From contig CALELI010000187.1 of assembly GCA_937902455.1 (NCBI GenBank), positions 1 to 23,214 of the forward strand: DNA of 23,214 nucleotides, in the 5' to 3' direction. Both the position numbers and the translations under genes were made by a program. The first letter of the stretch is position 1. Each line of letters starts with the position of its first letter. Of this stretch, positions 7,627 through 16,246 are shown one piece after another. The DNA is from an uncultured Prevotellaceae bacterium. Lineage in GTDB: Bacteria > Bacteroidota > Bacteroidia > Bacteroidales > Bacteroidaceae. The notes under the pieces are model-generated. The model saw nothing but the letters and a program-made list of their open reading frames with translations. It was not told the origin of the DNA and did not search any database.

Positions 7627-9549
7627 AAGAACAATATTTTAGCAACCGTATTCTCGATGATTCTTTCATTGGGTTTCCTGACTTCCTGTTCAGACGAGCC
7701 TGACCGCGAAAACTACTATACCTTTACCAAGGAGATGATCAGCGACTATCTCGTGAACAGAAGTGAAACTTACAGCGACTTTGTGGAGATTCTCAACAAG
7801 TCGAAGATGATGGGTATGATGGCAACATACGGAACTTACACCTGTTTTGCTCCTACAAATGCTGCAATCGAAGAATACCTCAAGAACGTGAAGGGACTGT
7901 CCTCCGTAAGTGAGATGACTGTCGCCGACTGTGATACACTGGCGTGGAACCACATCATCAAGAAGGCGTATTTCACTACCGACCTCAGTGACGGTAACTT
8001 CCCTATGGCAAACCTCAACGACCGCTATCTGACTTTCTCGTGTGACAACGACACCCTGAATGGCGGCAATATCATCTACTATGTCAACAAGGCTTCACGC
8101 CTGATTGTGCGCGACGACTCGGTTGTGAATGGTGTGGTCCACACCATTGACCATGTCATCCAGCCAAGCAATCAGTATCTTCCAGAACTGATAGCAGCCA
8201 ACAAGGATATCACAATCTTTGCCGAAGCACTTGCAAAGACGGGACTGAAGGACAGTATGTTCCAGTATATCGACGAGACCTACACCTGTGGTTCTGACTC
8301 CGTCAACAAGGGATTCACTTATTCCCGAGTAGGCGAGACAGGGCATTTCTGCAAGTACATCGGAACACGAATGAAGCGCTATTCGGCATTCGTTGAGACC
8401 GACAGTATCTACAGACTCAACGGCATCAACAACCTCGATGACCTTATTGCCTACGCAAAGACAGTCTACGACGAGGTCTATCCTGAGGATGCAGGCAAGC
8501 ACGATGATGAATGGACAAACCGCAAGAACCCGCTCAACCGTTTCGTGGCTTACCACCTGCTACCTTATTATGGTGGTTACAACGACTGGACAATCAGTGA
8601 GTCGGGTATCGACTACAAGACTACCTGTGCCGTGACAGGCAAGATAGACTGTACTGACTGGTACACCACTCTCATGCCAGGAGCAATGGTCAAGATGAGC
8701 AGTCCTTCACGCGGATTATTCATCAACCGCAAGGGTGTAGGCAACAAGGCACCTGTGCTGGGTGTGAAGGTGCTCTCACCTTCTGAGATTGGTGATGTTG
8801 ACCAGCAGGCACTCAATGGTATTATTCATTATATTGATGGGATATTGACCTATAACACAACGACTCGTGATGTTGTGTTCAACGACCGTATCCGTATTGA
8901 CGCCATTACCCTTTCACCTGAATTCATGAACTGCGGTGCCAGAGGAACAACTGACAATGCCGTAGGTTTCAAGAAAGTAGAAGGCTGGGACTTCCACGGA
9001 CAGAACCCGCGCCTGATGCTTCGCGAAAGAGGTGTGTGGATGGCAACTTACTCTGATGCCGTCGACCTCACAGGCCAGTTCGATATCAGTTTCAAGCTCC
9101 CTCCAGTTCCTGAAAACACTTACGAGATTCGTTTCGCTGTAGGAATCAGCGAATACCGTGGAGCCGTTCAGGTCTATTTCGGTGAGAAGAACAACATGAA
9201 GCCAATGGGCCTCCCGATTGACTTCCGTATCTGGGGAACAGATCCATCCATTGGCTGGGTAGCCGACACAGGTGATGAGGATGCTGACCGTGCCATCGAC
9301 AAGGCAATGCACAACCGAGGATGGATGAAGGAGATGGATACCTGGTTGCAGGGTGGATCCAACAACCTCCGCGAGAACAACGGTAAGCTGCGTAAGGTCC
9401 TGTGTACTCAGACCATGTCGCCAGACAAGGAGTACTGGTTGCGTATACGCCTCGTCATTGAAAATCCAGAGGCAGAGTTGCCAATCAACTACATTGAACT
9501 CTGTCCTAAGAGTGTTTACGATGGACTTACAGCAGAAGATACTCACTGA
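7594..9549 (+). CDS. FAS1-domain surface lipoprotein 2 with C-terminal beta-rich domain
   Basis: 651 residues if started at 7594. The true start could be 7609, 7615 or 7621, since the region is a run of ATG repeats. Signal peptide and lipobox FLTSC put the lipid at C32, followed by SDEPD, an acidic stretch like known Bacteroidetes lipoprotein surface-export signals. The first FAS1 domain spans ~45-195 (YTCFAPTNAAIEEYL; HIIKKAYFTTDL; NGVVHTIDHVIQPS). A second, more diverged one spans ~197-420 (FVAYHLLPYYGG; LNGIIHYIDGILTY). The last ~220 residues have no FAS1 features. They look like a beta-sandwich (YEIRFAVGISEYRGAVQVYFGE; YWLRIRLVIENPE), perhaps a ligand-binding or attachment module; that is inference. 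Position between the two SusCD pairs suggests a subunit of an outer-membrane uptake complex. Confidence 0.9.
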   Translation: MNNEKMTMTMTKNNILATVFSMILSLGFLTSCSDEPDRENYYTFTKEMISDYLVNRSETYSDFVEILNKSKMMGMMATYGTYTCFAPTNAAIEEYLKNVKGLSSVSEMTVADCDTLAWNHIIKKAYFTTDLSDGNFPMANLNDRYLTFSCDNDTLNGGNIIYYVNKASRLIVRDDSVVNGVVHTIDHVIQPSNQYLPELIAANKDITIFAEALAKTGLKDSMFQYIDETYTCGSDSVNKGFTYSRVGETGHFCKYIGTRMKRYSAFVETDSIYRLNGINNLDDLIAYAKTVYDEVYPEDAGKHDDEWTNRKNPLNRFVAYHLLPYYGGYNDWTISESGIDYKTTCAVTGKIDCTDWYTTLMPGAMVKMSSPSRGLFINRKGVGNKAPVLGVKVLSPSEIGDVDQQALNGIIHYIDGILTYNTTTRDVVFNDRIRIDAITLSPEFMNCGARGTTDNAVGFKKVEGWDFHGQNPRLMLRERGVWMATYSDAVDLTGQFDISFKLPPVPENTYEIRFAVGISEYRGAVQVYFGEKNNMKPMGLPIDFRIWGTDPSIGWVADTGDEDADRAIDKAMHNRGWMKEMDTWLQGGSNNLRENNGKLRKVLCTQTMSPDKEYWLRIRLVIENPEAELPINYIELCPKSVYDGLTAEDTH

Positions 9550-9551
9550 TA

Positions 9552-9587
9552 ATGACAATGAAAATAACTATGACTATGACAATGAAA
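9552..9587 (+). repeat. ATGACW-type hexamer run at the start of FAS1 gene 3
   Basis: Six consecutive 6-bp units read ATGACA, ATGAAA, ATAACT, ATGACT, ATGACA, ATGAAA. They give the protein start MTMKITMTMTMK and several in-frame ATG codons. It resembles the run at 7609-7626 in the preceding gene. Confidence 0.7.
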
Positions 9588-11183
9588 AGTAAAAATATAA
9601 TAAAGCTAATGGCTCTCATGGCATTGTCGTTAGGCTTTGTGTCATGCTCTGATACCTGGGATGACCATTATGATGAGCGGCCGGCATCAGCCGACAAGAC
9701 TCTCCTGCAACTGATCAAGGAGGATAGTTCGCTTTCTGACTTCCTGCAGTTGCTCCAGAACACTCATCTTTACAACAATAATCATCGCACTAATGTGACA
9801 TACGCCGACCTTCTCGACTGCGACCAGAGCCTCACCGTATGGGCACCAAAGAACGGGACATTCGATATTGAGTCCCTGCTGAAGGAATGTGCCACCGAAC
9901 AGGGTGACTCCATGACTGGTCAGCATATAGTAGGCAATCACATTGCTCATACCCTCTTCCTGTCAACAAAGCTGGACACTCAGCTGGGATACATCAGGAT
10001 GCACAACAATAAGCAGATAGTAATCGAGGATATGCCTTCATGCCTCTCAACCGACATCCCTGCCCGGAATGGTCTGCTTAATATTGTCGGGGAAGCACTT
10101 CCTTACAGTTACAATCTTTATGAATGTATTACATCCATGGATAATGCAGCCCATATCGGACGGTTCCTGAAGAAGTACGAACGTCAGGAACTCGACGAGA
10201 ATGCCAGCATCCAGCGTGGAATTGAGGACGGAAAGAAAGTGTATAGCGACTCAGTGATGATTCGCGAGAACATCCTCTTCAGGACTTTTGGAAAGATAAG
10301 CGACGAAGACAGTTCATACGTTGCATTCCTTCCTACTGAGGAAATATGGAAGGATGCCCTGGACAAGGCATCACCTTATTTCTATTATGGTGAAGGTGCC
10401 GTTGCCGATTCCATCAGTCAATATTGGAAGAACCTGCTGCTCATGCAGGACCTGTTCTATAACTGGAACGAACAGACATCCATTTCTGATTCCATACGTT
10501 CTACAAGTTACTCCAGCAGGACTCCTGAATACAATGTCTATTATCGTCCTCTCAGCGATGATGGAATCCTCTCACCTAAGTATGTCAACGGAGAACAGGA
10601 ATGTAGCAACGGAACGATTTACCACATGCATGCATGGCCTTTCACTAAGGAACAGCTCTATTTCCGCCCTGTAAAGGTGGAGGGCGAACGTGAGGCCAAT
10701 ATCATCGAAAGCAAGGACTGTACGTTCAACAACCGCAGTGTACGTGCCGACAGTGTGTCGGGAAATGGTTATCTCGACATCGTTCCACGAACAGCTACAT
10801 CCAACTGGACAGCTACATTCGAGATTGCCAACACACTTTCCGGAACTTACGACATCTGTGCCGTGATTCTGCCGAAGACAGTCTTTAATGCATTCTCACG
10901 CGATGTCAAGCCAAACAAGTTCATCGCCACTCTCAACTATGTCGACAGTCTTGGGAACAAGTCGCAGGCAGTATTCAAGGAGGAGAAGAGCAACGACCCT
11001 TACAGGGTAGACACAGTGACTATCGGCCGTTTCACTCTCCCAGTCTGCAACTACGGACAGCCTGACAGCAAGGTCAGCCTGCAACTGCAGTGCAGTGTCA
11101 AGAACAGCCAGGTGAAGTTCTCCCGTGAAATGTATCTGGATTGTGTTTACCTTAAGCCAGTAAGAAAGGAGGAAGGAAAATGA
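9552..11183 (+). CDS. FAS1-domain surface lipoprotein 3
   Basis: 543 residues from 9552; later in-frame ATGs (9558, 9570, 9576, 9582) are possible and no Shine-Dalgarno site picks one. Lipobox FVSC puts the lipid at C32, followed by SDTWDDHYDERP, an acidic run typical of surface lipoproteins in this phylum. A FAS1 domain spans ~45-190 (LLQLIKEDSSLSDFLQLL; LTVWAPKNGTFDIESLL; GNHIAHTLFLST; NGLLNIVGEALPY). A second FAS1-like region lies at ~195-365 (YVAFLPTEEIWKDAL; NGTIYHMHAWPF). The C-terminal ~170 residues appear beta-rich (SNWTATFEIANTLSGTYDI; KVSLQLQCSVKNSQVKFS), parallel to the C-terminal part of the preceding protein. It starts 2 bp after that gene and overlaps susC-2 by ATGA, so it is clearly co-transcribed. 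Probable role: ligand binding or adhesion with SusC/SusD-2 (inference). Confidence 0.9.
   Translation: MTMKITMTMTMKSKNIIKLMALMALSLGFVSCSDTWDDHYDERPASADKTLLQLIKEDSSLSDFLQLLQNTHLYNNNHRTNVTYADLLDCDQSLTVWAPKNGTFDIESLLKECATEQGDSMTGQHIVGNHIAHTLFLSTKLDTQLGYIRMHNNKQIVIEDMPSCLSTDIPARNGLLNIVGEALPYSYNLYECITSMDNAAHIGRFLKKYERQELDENASIQRGIEDGKKVYSDSVMIRENILFRTFGKISDEDSSYVAFLPTEEIWKDALDKASPYFYYGEGAVADSISQYWKNLLLMQDLFYNWNEQTSISDSIRSTSYSSRTPEYNVYYRPLSDDGILSPKYVNGEQECSNGTIYHMHAWPFTKEQLYFRPVKVEGEREANIIESKDCTFNNRSVRADSVSGNGYLDIVPRTATSNWTATFEIANTLSGTYDICAVILPKTVFNAFSRDVKPNKFIATLNYVDSLGNKSQAVFKEEKSNDPYRVDTVTIGRFTLPVCNYGQPDSKVSLQLQCSVKNSQVKFSREMYLDCVYLKPVRKEEGK
11165..11172 (+). promoter_or_regulatory. Strong Shine-Dalgarno site for susC-2
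   Basis: AAAGGAGG lies seven bases before the ATG at 11180, within the end of the preceding FAS1 gene. It is the same octamer as before susC-1. Confidence 0.75.
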
Positions 11184-14100
11184 AAAATATTATAGGTTAT
11201 ATGTGGTTCCTGAGCCAGTCGAAGGGAAAGGTTAAGGGCTTGGTACTCTTCACTATTCTCTTTTCACTTTTCACTCTGAGCTATGCTCAGTCTGAGTCCC
11301 TTCTTGAAATCAAGGGAAAGGTAATTGATGCGTCTACCAAGATGCCTGCAAGCGGTGTGAAGGTTGTCGCTTTCAATGACCGCCGCTACACAGCCATGAC
11401 CAACGAAGAGGGTACATACACTATAAAGGTACCTGAGTATGCCACCTCGCTCACGTTCTCTGCCGAAGGTTACAACCTCGTTCAGCAACCTATCCGCAAG
11501 GGAGAACAGCCTACGGTGCAGATGTATTCTGACAAGTTTCAGGAAATCTACTCTCCAGCCATCACGGCTACGAGCAAGAAGACTGCCGGCATCGGCTACA
11601 ACAACAACGACATCAGCGTTGACGGACAGATTCAGCAGCAGCTGGGTGGCGATATGTTCACTCGTATCCGCAGCGGAGAACCTGGAGTGGGAGTCATGAT
11701 GCTCATGAACGGACTCAACTCACTCAATGCAGGGGCTCAGCCTCTGGTTGTCATCGACGGAGTAATCCAGTACATGCAGTACAACCAGAGTTCCCTCCAC
11801 GATGGATTCTTCAACAACCTCCTCTCCAATATCATGGTCGAGGACATCGAGAAGATAAGTGTACTCAAGAACGGTACTGCCATCTATGGTTCCCAGGGAG
11901 CCAACGGAGTGTTGCTCATAGAGACAAAGCGCAACAAGAGCATGGCTACGAAGATTGACGTCAGCATAGGCGGCAGCTACGAGCTCACACCTAAGACTCC
12001 TGACATGATGGATGCAAGTGAGTTCCGCATTTATGCTTCTGAGCTTATCGGAACTACAGGAACAAAGAAGAACTCCTTCAAGTTCCTCCAGACCGACCCT
12101 AAGTACTATTATTATAATCAGTATCACAACAACACTGACTGGACCAAGCTGGTCTACGACGAGGCATTCACCCAGAACTACAGCATCAATGTCCAGGGTG
12201 GTGACGATGTCGCTAACTACAACCTCTCAGTGGGATATGCCAAGAGCGATGCCACCCTCAAGGACACCGACTTCAAGCGATTCAATCTCCGTCTGAACTC
12301 CGACATCGTTCTCTCGAAGTCAATCAACATCCGCTTCGATGCTTCTTACAGCGACGTGACCCGCGACATGAGAGACGATGGTGCATCCTCCAGCCTTGCC
12401 ACTGCCAATGCACGCTACGGAGTCATCTCTGCACCTGGATTCCTCAGTCTGGTGAAGTCACCTTTCCTCAGTCCGTATGCATTCGACACCAACGGCAATA
12501 TCTCCGACTATCTTGCCGATGCCGACGACTATCTCTCCGACGTCCTTGCAAAGGAAAGCTGGAGAACCAGTCTTGCCAATCCTATGAGCATACTCGATAA
12601 TGGTGAGGGCGACAACAAGAACTATTTCGGAAACCGAATCATCAACATTGCCGTCACTCCTAAGTGGGACATCAACAAGCACTGGTCGCTCTCCGAGCAC
12701 TTTGCATTCCAGATTGTCAACACCGACGAGAACTACTATCTGCCTCGCAACGGAGTGCCTGACTATGAAGTGGAGACGGTAGGACAGGTGGAAAATCAGG
12801 TCAGCGCACTTGCAGGACGCTACATCGGACTGATGAGCGACACCTACTTCAACTATGATCAGCGCTGGGATGCCCACAAACTCAGTCTCCGTGGAGGATT
12901 CCGCTATATCAACAACAACTATAAGGTCAACACCCAGACAGGCTACAACTCAGGAAACGACAAGACCCCTAACATGTCGTCGTCTCTCCAGTTCAAGAAT
13001 ACCGATGGCGACGAGGACAAGTCCATCAACATGAACTACTACCTCACAGGCGACTACAACTACCGTGAGCGCTACTACCTCTCTGCCGGTCTGAGTTTCA
13101 ACGGCTCGTCGAAGTTCGGTACCGATGCTGCCGACGGAATCAAGATTGGAAACTATGCATGGGGCATCTTCCCTTCTGCACAGCTGGCATGGGTGGTATC
13201 AAACGAAGACTGGTGCAACTTGTACGGACTTGACTTCCTCAAGCTCAATGTCGGTTTCGACCTCTCCGGCAACGACAATGTCAATCCTATTGCCAACCGT
13301 ACATATTTCGTTGCAGGCAAGCTCTTCAACACCATTGGTACACTCTCTATGGGCAATATCGGCAACACGAAACTCCAGTGGGAGACCACAAGCCGCATCA
13401 CGGCTGGAGCACAGCTGGCTGCATTCAACAACCGACTCCATGTTGCCTTCAACTACTTCTTCGGAAATACCTACAACCTGCTTAGTCTCAACGACCTCTC
13501 CTATCTCTCAGGACTCTATACCAACTGGGGCAACGACGGTCGTCTGCAGAATGAGGGATTCGATGTCAGTGCCAACCTGAAGATTCTCTCACTCAAGGAC
13601 TGGAAATGGGACTTCGGAATGAGCGTAGGTCACTACAAGAATGAAATCAGGCGTCTTCCTAACGGAAAGGACTATATGACCACTCCGCTCTATGGTGCCA
13701 CCATACTCACTCAGGTGGGCAAGGCTGCCAACCTCTTCTACGGTTACCGCACCGACGGAGTTTATGCAACAACTGATGAGGCTAACCAGTCAGGTCTTTA
13801 CATTGCTTCGCCAAACGGAACCAACGCTTACTTCCAGGCAGGTGACATGAAGTTCGTAGATACTGACGGCAATGGTTCGATAGGTGAGGAAGACATGCAG
13901 GTCATCGGTGATCCTAATCCTGATATCTACGGAAACCTGTCTACCAACCTTTCGTGGAAGCACTTTACTCTCTCAGTGCTCTTCAACTACTCACTTGGCA
14001 ACGACATCTTCAACTATCAGCGCAGCATACTCGAGAGTGGTTCTTACTTCTACAACCAGACCACTGCCATGACCCGCCGATGGACTCACGAAGGACAGCA

Positions 14101-14407
14101 GACCGACATCCCTCGCGCTTCATACCTTGATGCCATGGGTAACAGCCGGTTCTCTGACCGCTGGATTGAGGACGGAAGCTACATCAAGCTGAAGAGCGTC
14201 AGTCTTGCATACGACATCCCTATCCACAACACTTATCTTCAGGGAATCACCATCTGGGGATCGGCAAACAACCTCTTCACCATTACGAAGTATCTCGGTG
14301 GCGATCCTGAGTTCAGTGCATTCAACAGCATCGTTGGCATGGGCATTGACCGCGGACTCCTCGGACAGGGAACCAATTTCGCTCTTGGAGTAAAGATTAA
14401 CCTCTAA
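11180..14407 (+). CDS. SusC/RagA-family TonB-dependent outer-membrane transporter 2
   Basis: 1075 residues. Outer-membrane import channel working with SusD-2. Signal peptide ends LFTLSYA, then Q37. A carboxypeptidase-regulatory-like domain is at ~42-115 (LEIKGKVIDASTKMPASGVKVV). The plug follows at ~125-260, with IRSGEPGVGVMMLMNG, AQPLVVIDGVIQ and ISVLKNGTAIYGSQGANGVLLIETKR. A calcium-loop-like DTDGNGSIGEED is at ~894-905. The C-terminus reads FALGVKINL, so it ends in leucine rather than the usual aromatic residue; SusC-1 ends in F. No STN domain. The plug is shorter and diverged from SusC-1 (for example VMMLMNG where SusC-1 has MRLRGVS), so the two are not recent duplicates. The n-region is encoded by interspersed-repeat DNA. 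SusD-2 starts 14 bp downstream. Confidence 0.96.
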   Translation: MKNIIGYMWFLSQSKGKVKGLVLFTILFSLFTLSYAQSESLLEIKGKVIDASTKMPASGVKVVAFNDRRYTAMTNEEGTYTIKVPEYATSLTFSAEGYNLVQQPIRKGEQPTVQMYSDKFQEIYSPAITATSKKTAGIGYNNNDISVDGQIQQQLGGDMFTRIRSGEPGVGVMMLMNGLNSLNAGAQPLVVIDGVIQYMQYNQSSLHDGFFNNLLSNIMVEDIEKISVLKNGTAIYGSQGANGVLLIETKRNKSMATKIDVSIGGSYELTPKTPDMMDASEFRIYASELIGTTGTKKNSFKFLQTDPKYYYYNQYHNNTDWTKLVYDEAFTQNYSINVQGGDDVANYNLSVGYAKSDATLKDTDFKRFNLRLNSDIVLSKSINIRFDASYSDVTRDMRDDGASSSLATANARYGVISAPGFLSLVKSPFLSPYAFDTNGNISDYLADADDYLSDVLAKESWRTSLANPMSILDNGEGDNKNYFGNRIINIAVTPKWDINKHWSLSEHFAFQIVNTDENYYLPRNGVPDYEVETVGQVENQVSALAGRYIGLMSDTYFNYDQRWDAHKLSLRGGFRYINNNYKVNTQTGYNSGNDKTPNMSSSLQFKNTDGDEDKSINMNYYLTGDYNYRERYYLSAGLSFNGSSKFGTDAADGIKIGNYAWGIFPSAQLAWVVSNEDWCNLYGLDFLKLNVGFDLSGNDNVNPIANRTYFVAGKLFNTIGTLSMGNIGNTKLQWETTSRITAGAQLAAFNNRLHVAFNYFFGNTYNLLSLNDLSYLSGLYTNWGNDGRLQNEGFDVSANLKILSLKDWKWDFGMSVGHYKNEIRRLPNGKDYMTTPLYGATILTQVGKAANLFYGYRTDGVYATTDEANQSGLYIASPNGTNAYFQAGDMKFVDTDGNGSIGEEDMQVIGDPNPDIYGNLSTNLSWKHFTLSVLFNYSLGNDIFNYQRSILESGSYFYNQTTAMTRRWTHEGQQTDIPRASYLDAMGNSRFSDRWIEDGSYIKLKSVSLAYDIPIHNTYLQGITIWGSANNLFTITKYLGGDPEFSAFNSIVGMGIDRGLLGQGTNFALGVKINL
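11205..11226 (+). repeat. REP-like interspersed element inside the susC-2 signal region
   Basis: GGTTCCTGAGC then CAGTCGAAGGG resembles the widespread bacterial intergenic element whose complement reads CCTTCGAC-n-GGCTCAGGAACC. Here it is translated as WFLSQSKG near residues 9-16 of SusC-2. Identification is from memory. Confidence 0.5.
11227..11290 (+). repeat. 64-bp direct repeat shared by both susC signal peptides, copy 2
   Basis: This copy matches 2591-2654 with three substitutions. Its core 11247-11281 has period 7: TCTTCAC TATTCTC TTTTCAC TTTTCAC TCTGAGC. It encodes the hydrophobic h-region LVLFTILFSLFTLS. Confidence 0.85.
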
Positions 14408-14421
14408 AATGAAGAAAGAAA

Positions 14422-16101
14422 ATGAAAAAGGAAAATATCATAAAGCTAATGGCTAAAGGTCAGTTGCTGATAGCCATAATAGGAGTATCCCTTGCTTCAT
14501 GTGCTGACGTAGAGTCTGACCTGGTAGAGTTTCAGGAGGACAACCGTCTGAACTCGGCCAACGACTCCATCTATTCCTTCATGGGCATTGTGGGCAAGAT
14601 GCAGATGATTGCCGACCGTACCGTCCTGCTCGGCGAGATCCGTGGCGACCTTACGTCTGTCACTTCCACGGTCTCTTCCGACCTCAAGGCACTGGCTGAT
14701 TTCACTGCCGGCACGGAGAACAAGTACAATAACGCTCGTGACTACTATGCCATAATCCAGAACTGCAACTATTTCCTCAACAATGTGGATCTCTCGCTCA
14801 AGAAGCGTGGCGACTCCATCTTTGTCAGGGAATTTGCGGCAATCAAGACTTTCCGTGCATGGACCTATCTCCAGCTGGCACTGAACTACGGCAGCGTGCC
14901 GTTCGTCACTGAGCCGATCCTGGAAGAGAAGGATGCCGATCCTAACCTTTACGAGAAGTATGACATTGCCGACATCTGCAGGTACTTCATCACCGACCTT
15001 GCTCCGTACGTCGACACCAAGTTCCCCGACTACGGAAACATTGGTGGTTTCTCGTCAAGGAACTTCTGCATTCCGGTCCGCGTACTCCTCGGCGACCTCT
15101 GTCTCTGGGCAGGCGAATACAAGCAGGCTGCAAAGTACTACCACGACTACCTCTCAAACCACAACTCACCGCATCCTGTGCAGAACTATGGCATCACATG
15201 GCGCGACACTGAGTTCCAGGGCACTGTCGACTCCTATTCGTCTCAGGCACTGTCGAACAGCTCCGAGGTGCTGACCTACATACCGCTCTCCTCGAGCGAG
15301 TATGAAGGCATCACAACCGAACTCGACGACGTGTTCACATCCACTACCGACAACAACTATTTCAATCAGGTCACATATTCGAATGCCTATGCCAGTCTGT
15401 CGAAGGGCCAGCTCTATACCTATATATATAATGACCCTAACACCCTTCGTGCCGACACCATCCATCCATCCGATTCTGTTGTCTACACCGACGAGATTCT
15501 CCGTGGCGACCTCCGTCTCTCATCCGTATATCAGATCAGTTTCTCTGGATCATCCGATGCCACTCAGAACGTATACCGCCAGAAGATGAGCAAGCTGCTC
15601 TCTGACCGCATTGCCATCTATCGCAAGACTCCGGTCTACCTGCGCTATGCCGAGGCACTCAACCGTGCCGGATATCCTCAGTGCGCATTCGCCATCCTGA
15701 AGTACGGACTCTGCGACGACAATGTCCACTACTACCAGTCCGACGAATACCTCCGTGCCGGTGACCTCGTGAAGTTCGACAGTCGTGACTTCTCGCGCAC
15801 CAACACCATCGGCATCCATGCCCGTGGTTGCGGACAGTGCGAGGCCGACACTCTCTACGCCATTCCTGTCCTTGCCACTCAGGCCGACAGCATAGAATAT
15901 GTAGAGAACGCAATCTGCGACGAGATGGCACTCGAGACTGCTACTGAGGGCTACCGTTTCTACGACCTCATGCGAATAGCACGCCACAAGGGCAGTCCTT
16001 CCTTCCTCGCAGCGAAGGTGGCAAACCGTGACGGATACACCGACCCGGCACTCTTCCAGCTTCTCTCCGACGAGAAGAACTGGTACCTGCCACTGGAATA
16101 A
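14422..16101 (+). CDS. SusD/RagB-family surface lipoprotein 2
   Basis: 559 residues. Surface lid lipoprotein for SusC-2. Lipobox LASC with lipid cysteine at residue 27, then ADVESDLVEF. The N-terminal half has the SusD helical pattern (YYAIIQNCNYFLNNVD; FAAIKTFRAWTYLQLALNYGSVPFVTEP; VRVLLGDLCLWAGEYKQAAKYY). The C-terminal RagB/SusD part includes IAIYRKTPVYLRYAEALNRAG and EGYRFYDLMRIARHKG, ending NWYLPLE. It is the last gene of the seven-gene operon and is followed by a hairpin terminator. The first ~23 bases around AATATCATAAAGCTAATGGC match FAS1 gene 3 (9592-9614) at all but one position, so the two lipoproteins share the N-terminal wording NIIKLMA. The ribosome site is weak and A-rich. Confidence 0.95.
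   Translation: MKKENIIKLMAKGQLLIAIIGVSLASCADVESDLVEFQEDNRLNSANDSIYSFMGIVGKMQMIADRTVLLGEIRGDLTSVTSTVSSDLKALADFTAGTENKYNNARDYYAIIQNCNYFLNNVDLSLKKRGDSIFVREFAAIKTFRAWTYLQLALNYGSVPFVTEPILEEKDADPNLYEKYDIADICRYFITDLAPYVDTKFPDYGNIGGFSSRNFCIPVRVLLGDLCLWAGEYKQAAKYYHDYLSNHNSPHPVQNYGITWRDTEFQGTVDSYSSQALSNSSEVLTYIPLSSSEYEGITTELDDVFTSTTDNNYFNQVTYSNAYASLSKGQLYTYIYNDPNTLRADTIHPSDSVVYTDEILRGDLRLSSVYQISFSGSSDATQNVYRQKMSKLLSDRIAIYRKTPVYLRYAEALNRAGYPQCAFAILKYGLCDDNVHYYQSDEYLRAGDLVKFDSRDFSRTNTIGIHARGCGQCEADTLYAIPVLATQADSIEYVENAICDEMALETATEGYRFYDLMRIARHKGSPSFLAAKVANRDGYTDPALFQLLSDEKNWYLPLE
14445..14458 (+). repeat. Two-unit GCTAATG/GCTAAAG heptamer in the susD-2 signal region
   Basis: GCTAATG GCTAAAG is a two-unit instance of the TTAGCCA-type heptamer read in the opposite orientation to 16790-16824 and 22781-22808. 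It encodes LMAKG. With only two units it could be chance. Confidence 0.35.
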
Positions 16102-16126
16102 AGGTCATGGACTACATACTACAAGA

Positions 16127-16151
16127 AAAGCCTCCTTCATCGGGAGGCTTT
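16127..16151. terminator. Bidirectional intrinsic terminator between convergent operons
   Basis: AAAGCCTCC (16127-16135) pairs perfectly with GGAGGCTTT (16143-16151) around a 7-base loop. T-rich tracts follow on both strands (CTTATT on +, TTCTTGT on -). It lies 25 bp after susD-2 and about 95 bp beyond the stop of the convergent membrane-protein gene, so it can end both transcripts. Confidence 0.88.
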
Positions 16152-16246
16152 CTTATTGAGAGAATTGAAACACCAATCGGTCTTTCTCTGGACCACTCTG
16201 TCCCTCCCCTCTGGAGGAGAAGCCAGGTTCAGGTCATTTGGTTTTG

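Noticed and set aside
2550..14407. The two SusC/SusD pairs as a recent tandem duplication
   Set aside because: Outside the 64-bp signal-peptide repeat the proteins differ widely in plug, barrel and C-terminus.
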